Below are positions 60,356 to 64,000 of a stretch of 64,000 bases of DNA, in pieces. The stretch's first letter is position 1; every line of letters begins with the position of its first letter. The notes beneath the pieces are model-generated. The model had not been told where the DNA came from. It was given only the letters and a program-made list of their open reading frames with translations, and did no database searches. This DNA is from Inquilinus limosus DSM 16000 (GTDB lineage Bacteria > Pseudomonadota > Alphaproteobacteria > DSM-16000 > Inquilinaceae): positions 1 to 64,000 of the forward strand of contig NZ_AUHM01000006.1 in NCBI RefSeq assembly GCF_000423185.1, given 5' to 3'. A program made the translations under genes and the position numbers.

Positions 60356-60359
<4 letters not shown>
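59211..60359 (-). CDS. Enolase-superfamily sugar-acid dehydratase-like protein
   Basis: 382 residues from GTG 60359, GTGA-overlapping the ATPase stop. Early His/Lys-rich segment HKTQIARDKAGHAHPGKETE near 12-30, unusual among the seven paralogues and likely part of the active-site lid. Barrel motifs: YKGIKLHTWMPD near 165, LMLDAYHWYSRSDAL metal Asp, FAWYEEPMDEASM metal Glu, LGPEVAMGKHMV metal Glu, CEIHGSGVGNLTV with His. It falls in the mandelate-racemase-like subgroup with an unassigned substrate. Coupled to the Dpp-type importer upstream. Confidence 0.86.
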
Positions 60360-61210
<851 letters not shown>

Positions 61211-61220
61211 GGCCGCCTCC

Positions 61221-62060
61221 TCACCCCTGGGCCCAGGCGGGATCGCGCACCATCACCGGCAGCCGGTCGCGGCGCTGGTCGATGCGGGGCAGGGCGTCGA
61301 GAAGCCCGCGGCTGTAAGGGTGCCGGACGGTGTCGAGCTCGGCCGCGGGGACGGATTCGACGATGCGGCCGGCATACATGATCAGCACCCGGTCGCAGAA
61401 GGAGCGGACCAGGTTGAGGTCGTGGCTGATGAAGATCAGGCCGATGCCGCGCTCGCTGACCAGGTCGTCGAGGATGGCCAGGACCTGGAGCCGCACCGTG
61501 ACGTCGAGGGCGGAGGTCGGCTCGTCGGCGATGATCAGGTCCGGCTCGGGGATCAGCATCATCGCGATCATCACGCGCTGGCCCATGCCGCCCGAGACCT
61601 GGTGTGGATACTGGCCGTAGACATGCCCGGGGTTGCGGATGCGCACCGCTTCCAGCATCGCCAGCGCCCGGTCGCGGGCCTCGGCGCGCGAGGCCTTGCG
61701 GTGCCGGCGATAGGCCTCGGCGATCTGCTCGCCCACGGTCATGACCGGGTCGAGCGCGAATTTCGGGTCCTGCAGGATCATCGAGATGCGCCGGCCGCGG
61801 ATGTCGAGCATCTGCCGCTCGCCGGCCTGCAGCAGGTCGATGCCGCGGAAGTCGAACCGCCGGGCGGTCATCTGCGCGAAGCGCGGATGGAGCCGCAGGA
61901 TGGACCGGCCGATGGTCGACTTGCCGGAACCGGACTCCCCCACGATCCCCAGCTTCTCGCGCCCGACGGTGAAGGAGACGCCGCGGACCGCATCGACCAG
62001 GCCGCGCGGGGTGGAGAAGCGGACCCGGAGGTCCTCGACGGTGAGCAGGGGCTCGGCCAT
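61221..62060 (-). CDS. Dpp-type ABC ATP-binding protein, DppD-like
   Basis: 279 residues from ATG 62060, one base after the permease stop. Walker A GESGSGKST near 41, LQDPKFALDPVMTVGEQIAE, signature VSGGMGQR near 155 (Gly where Lys/Gln is usual), Walker B LIIADEPTSALD, H-loop ISHDLNLVRSFCDRVLIMYA. Truncated C-terminal tail, again without cysteines. Confidence 0.9.
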   Translation of the reverse strand: MAEPLLTVEDLRVRFSTPRGLVDAVRGVSFTVGREKLGIVGESGSGKSTIGRSILRLHPRFAQMTARRFDFRGIDLLQAGERQMLDIRGRRISMILQDPKFALDPVMTVGEQIAEAYRRHRKASRAEARDRALAMLEAVRIRNPGHVYGQYPHQVSGGMGQRVMIAMMLIPEPDLIIADEPTSALDVTVRLQVLAILDDLVSERGIGLIFISHDLNLVRSFCDRVLIMYAGRIVESVPAAELDTVRHPYSRGLLDALPRIDQRRDRLPVMVRDPAWAQG

Positions 62061-62061
62061 C

Positions 62062-62988
62062 TCAATCCTGCCTGGGGTCGAGGACATCGCGCAGCCCGTC
62101 GCCGAAGAGGTTGAAGGCGAGGCTGACGATCAGGATGGCCATGCCGGGCATGGTGATGACCCACCAGTGGTCGAGCATGAAGCGGCGGCCGGTGGAGGTC
62201 ATGGCGCCCCATTCGGGCGTCGGCGGCTGGGCGCCGAGGCCGAGGAAACCCAGGCCCGCCGCGGTCAGGATGACGCCCGCCATGTTCAGCGTGACCCGGA
62301 CGATCAGGGACGGCAGGCACAGCGGCATGACGTGGCGGGTGATGATGCGCAGCGCCGACGCGCCCTGCAGCTTCGCCGCGGCGATGAAGTCGCTGCCGGC
62401 GATGGTCAGGGCTTCGGCCCGCGCGAGGCGCGCGATCGGCGGCCAGGCGGTGAGGGTGATGGCCAGCACCGCATGGTCGAGGCCGGGCCCCAGCGCCGCG
62501 GCGAAGGCCAGCGTCAGCACCAGGCCCGGGAAGGACAGGAACAGGTCGGTCAGGCGCATCAGCACCGTGTCGGCGAGGCCGCCGAGATAGCCGGCGGTGG
62601 CGCCGACGGCGAGGCCGATCGGCCCGACGGTGATGAAGACCAGGGCGACGATGTAGAGCGTGACGCGCGAGCCGTAGACGATGCGGCTGAAGATGTCGCG
62701 GCCAATCTCGTCCGTCCCGAACCAATGGGCGGAAGAGGGCGGGCGCAGCGCGTTGCCGAGATCCTGCGCCAGCGGATCATGGGTGGCGAGCCACGGCGCG
62801 AAGATGGCGACGAGGCAGAGCAGGACGATGATGGCGAGGCCGATCGCGGCGAGGGGATTGGCGAAGAAGCGCAGGGCGGTGGCGTAGAGCTCGTGCAGCA
62901 TCGCCTCGCCGGGCGAGCGGGGCTCGCGCGCCATATAGGTCCTGAGGCCCCTCGCGGGCGGCGCGGCATCGGCGGGCAGGTCGGCCAT
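62062..62988 (-). CDS. Dpp-type ABC permease, DppC-like
   Basis: 308 residues from ATG 62988, sharing one base with the upstream permease stop (TGATG). DppC features: HWFGTDEIGRDIFSRIVYGS near 90, LSFPGLVLTLAFAAALGPG, and EAA-type loop AAAKLQGASALRIITRHVMP near 205. An N-terminal cytoplasmic segment of about 35 residues precedes the first span. The larger open frame to 63981 is a shadow. Confidence 0.9.
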   Translation of the reverse strand: MADLPADAAPPARGLRTYMAREPRSPGEAMLHELYATALRFFANPLAAIGLAIIVLLCLVAIFAPWLATHDPLAQDLGNALRPPSSAHWFGTDEIGRDIFSRIVYGSRVTLYIVALVFITVGPIGLAVGATAGYLGGLADTVLMRLTDLFLSFPGLVLTLAFAAALGPGLDHAVLAITLTAWPPIARLARAEALTIAGSDFIAAAKLQGASALRIITRHVMPLCLPSLIVRVTLNMAGVILTAAGLGFLGLGAQPPTPEWGAMTSTGRRFMLDHWWVITMPGMAILIVSLAFNLFGDGLRDVLDPRQD

Positions 62989-64000
62989 CAGCGGGTCCTC
63001 GGGTCGAAGACGCGGTACAGCAGGTCGCTCAGGACGTTGAGGCTGATGAAGATCAGCCCGACGATCAGCACGCAGACCATCACAGCGTTCATGTCGCCGA
63101 GCAGGAGATTGTTGGTGAGGTACTGGCCGAAGCCCGGCCAGGCGAACACCGTCTCCACCAGCACGGCGCCTTCCAGCAGGTTGCCGTAGGTGAGGGCGAT
63201 GATGGTGACGAGCTGGACCCGGATGTTGCGGAACGCATGGCGCCAGATCACGTCGCGGCGGGGCAGGCCCTTCACGCGCACGGCGATGATGTATTCCTGC
63301 GACAGCTGCTCCAGCATGAAGCTGCGGGTCATGCGGCTGAGATAGGCCATCGAGGAATAGGCGAGAACGGAGGCCGGCAACGCGATGTGGCGCACCGCGC
63401 TCCAGAACACCTCGGTGTCGCCGGCGATCAGGGAATCGACGAGGAGCAGCCCGGTCCTGACCGGCACGATGCCCTCGTAGAAGACCTCGACGCGGCCGCC
63501 ACCGCCGACCCAGCCGAGCTGGGCATAGAACAGCAGCAGCCCCATCATGCCGAGCCAGAAGATCGGCACGGAATGGCCGAGCAGGGTGATGACGCGGACG
63601 ATATGGTCGGTGGGGCGGCCGCGGCGGCTGGCGGCGAGCACGCCGAGCGGGACGCCGATGCCGGCGCCGAGCAGGATGCTGACCGTCGCCAGCTCGATGG
63701 TCGCCGGGAAGACGCGGATGACGTCGTCGATCACCCGGTGGCCGGTCAGCAGCGCCACGCCGAAATCGCCGCTGAAGATCTGCCGCAGATAGTACCAGAG
63801 CTGCACATGCAGCGGCTGGTCGAGGCCGAGCTTCTGGTACATCGCCTGATACGCGGCCTGGTCGGCATCGGCGCCGACCAGCCTCGCCACCGGATCGACC
63901 GGCATGACCCGGCCGATCAGGAAGGTGAGAATCAGGAGCCCGAGCAGGGTGACCACGACCGCGAGGGCCTGGTCGAACCACGGGCGCGACGGCCTGCCGC
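62988..64000 (-). CDS. Dpp-type ABC permease, DppB-like, 5' end outside window
   Basis: About 337 codons are visible; the frame stays open to the right edge, and GTG 63956 lies inside the first membrane span, so the true start is probably just beyond 64000. Spans include TLLGLLILTFLIGRVMPVDP, then KLGLDQPLHVQLWYYLRQIF in the large periplasmic loop and EYIIAVRVKGLPRRDVIWRH as EAA-type loop. A matching binding-protein gene is expected further right. Confidence 0.88.
   Translation of the reverse strand, partial: GRPSRPWFDQALAVVVTLLGLLILTFLIGRVMPVDPVARLVGADADQAAYQAMYQKLGLDQPLHVQLWYYLRQIFSGDFGVALLTGHRVIDDVIRVFPATIELATVSILLGAGIGVPLGVLAASRRGRPTDHIVRVITLLGHSVPIFWLGMMGLLLFYAQLGWVGGGGRVEVFYEGIVPVRTGLLLVDSLIAGDTEVFWSAVRHIALPASVLAYSSMAYLSRMTRSFMLEQLSQEYIIAVRVKGLPRRDVIWRHAFRNIRVQLVTIIALTYGNLLEGAVLVETVFAWPGFGQYLTNNLLLGDMNAVMVCVLIVGLIFISLNVLSDLLYRVFDPRTR

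Overview
The window reads as one contiguous chromosomal or megaplasmid segment of a high-GC soil or host-associated Proteobacterium. Very high GC, frequent GTG starts, ATGA/GTGA stop-start overlaps, many ABC importers and two families of palindromic intergenic repeats suggest an alphaproteobacterium, perhaps Rhodospirillales (Inquilinus/Azospirillum-like). That placement is inference; there is no rRNA or other marker here. I saw no tRNA, rRNA, CRISPR array or intact transposase gene.

Layout. (1) 1-7929, minus strand: a giant secreted SpvB/FG-GAP/YD-repeat (RHS-type) protein cut by the left edge, and a type II secretion secretin (gspD) upstream of it with no other gsp genes nearby. (2) 8340-16743: an operon for uptake and FAD/[2Fe-2S] oxidation of an amino-acid or opine-like substrate (binding protein, ATPase, two permeases, a three-subunit dehydrogenase, GntR regulator), with a divergent LysR gene. 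(3) 16741-17011: a non-coding element with terminal inverted repeats whose two ends supply the stop codons of both convergent neighbours. (4) 17009-19341: an EntS-like MFS exporter coupled to an SbnB/ornithine-cyclodeaminase-like enzyme. (5) 19543-27304: a carbohydrate or glycerophosphodiester-type ABC importer with a metallophosphoesterase, HAD phosphatase, RpiR regulator and EamA transporter. (6) 27512-30981, plus strand: four genes encoding a DegT/StrS aminotransferase, an amino-acid-kinase-fold kinase, an NDP-kinase-like protein and a small nucleotidyltransferase-like protein. This looks like an undescribed biosynthetic or tailoring cassette and is the most novel item here. (7) 30947-32323: a class III aminotransferase.

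(8) 32613-64000 is a sugar-acid catabolic island. It holds seven enolase-superfamily (mandelate racemase/muconate lactonizing type) dehydratase-like genes, a UxuA-type mannonate dehydratase, a ManD-type mannonate dehydratase, an uronate-dehydrogenase-like SDR, an aldo/keto reductase and two RraA-family proteins. Three ABC importers serve it: one carbohydrate type and two oligopeptide/Dpp type, the last cut by the right edge. Regulators are one LacI and two GntR proteins.

How it works together. The importers probably bring in uronates, aldonates, aldarates or acidic oligosaccharides. SDR/AKR enzymes interconvert redox states, enolase-superfamily enzymes dehydrate the acids to 2-keto-3-deoxy acids, and the RraA-family proteins are candidate aldolases, since no KDG kinase or KDPG aldolase gene is visible. 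Recurrent non-coding motifs link the units: a LacI-type box (TTGC-N5-GTTAGG) at three promoters, a TGGAG-N5-CTCCA operator shared by the RpiR/importer region and the class III aminotransferase promoter, a T-N11-A LysR box, and palindromes upstream of both GntR genes of the island.
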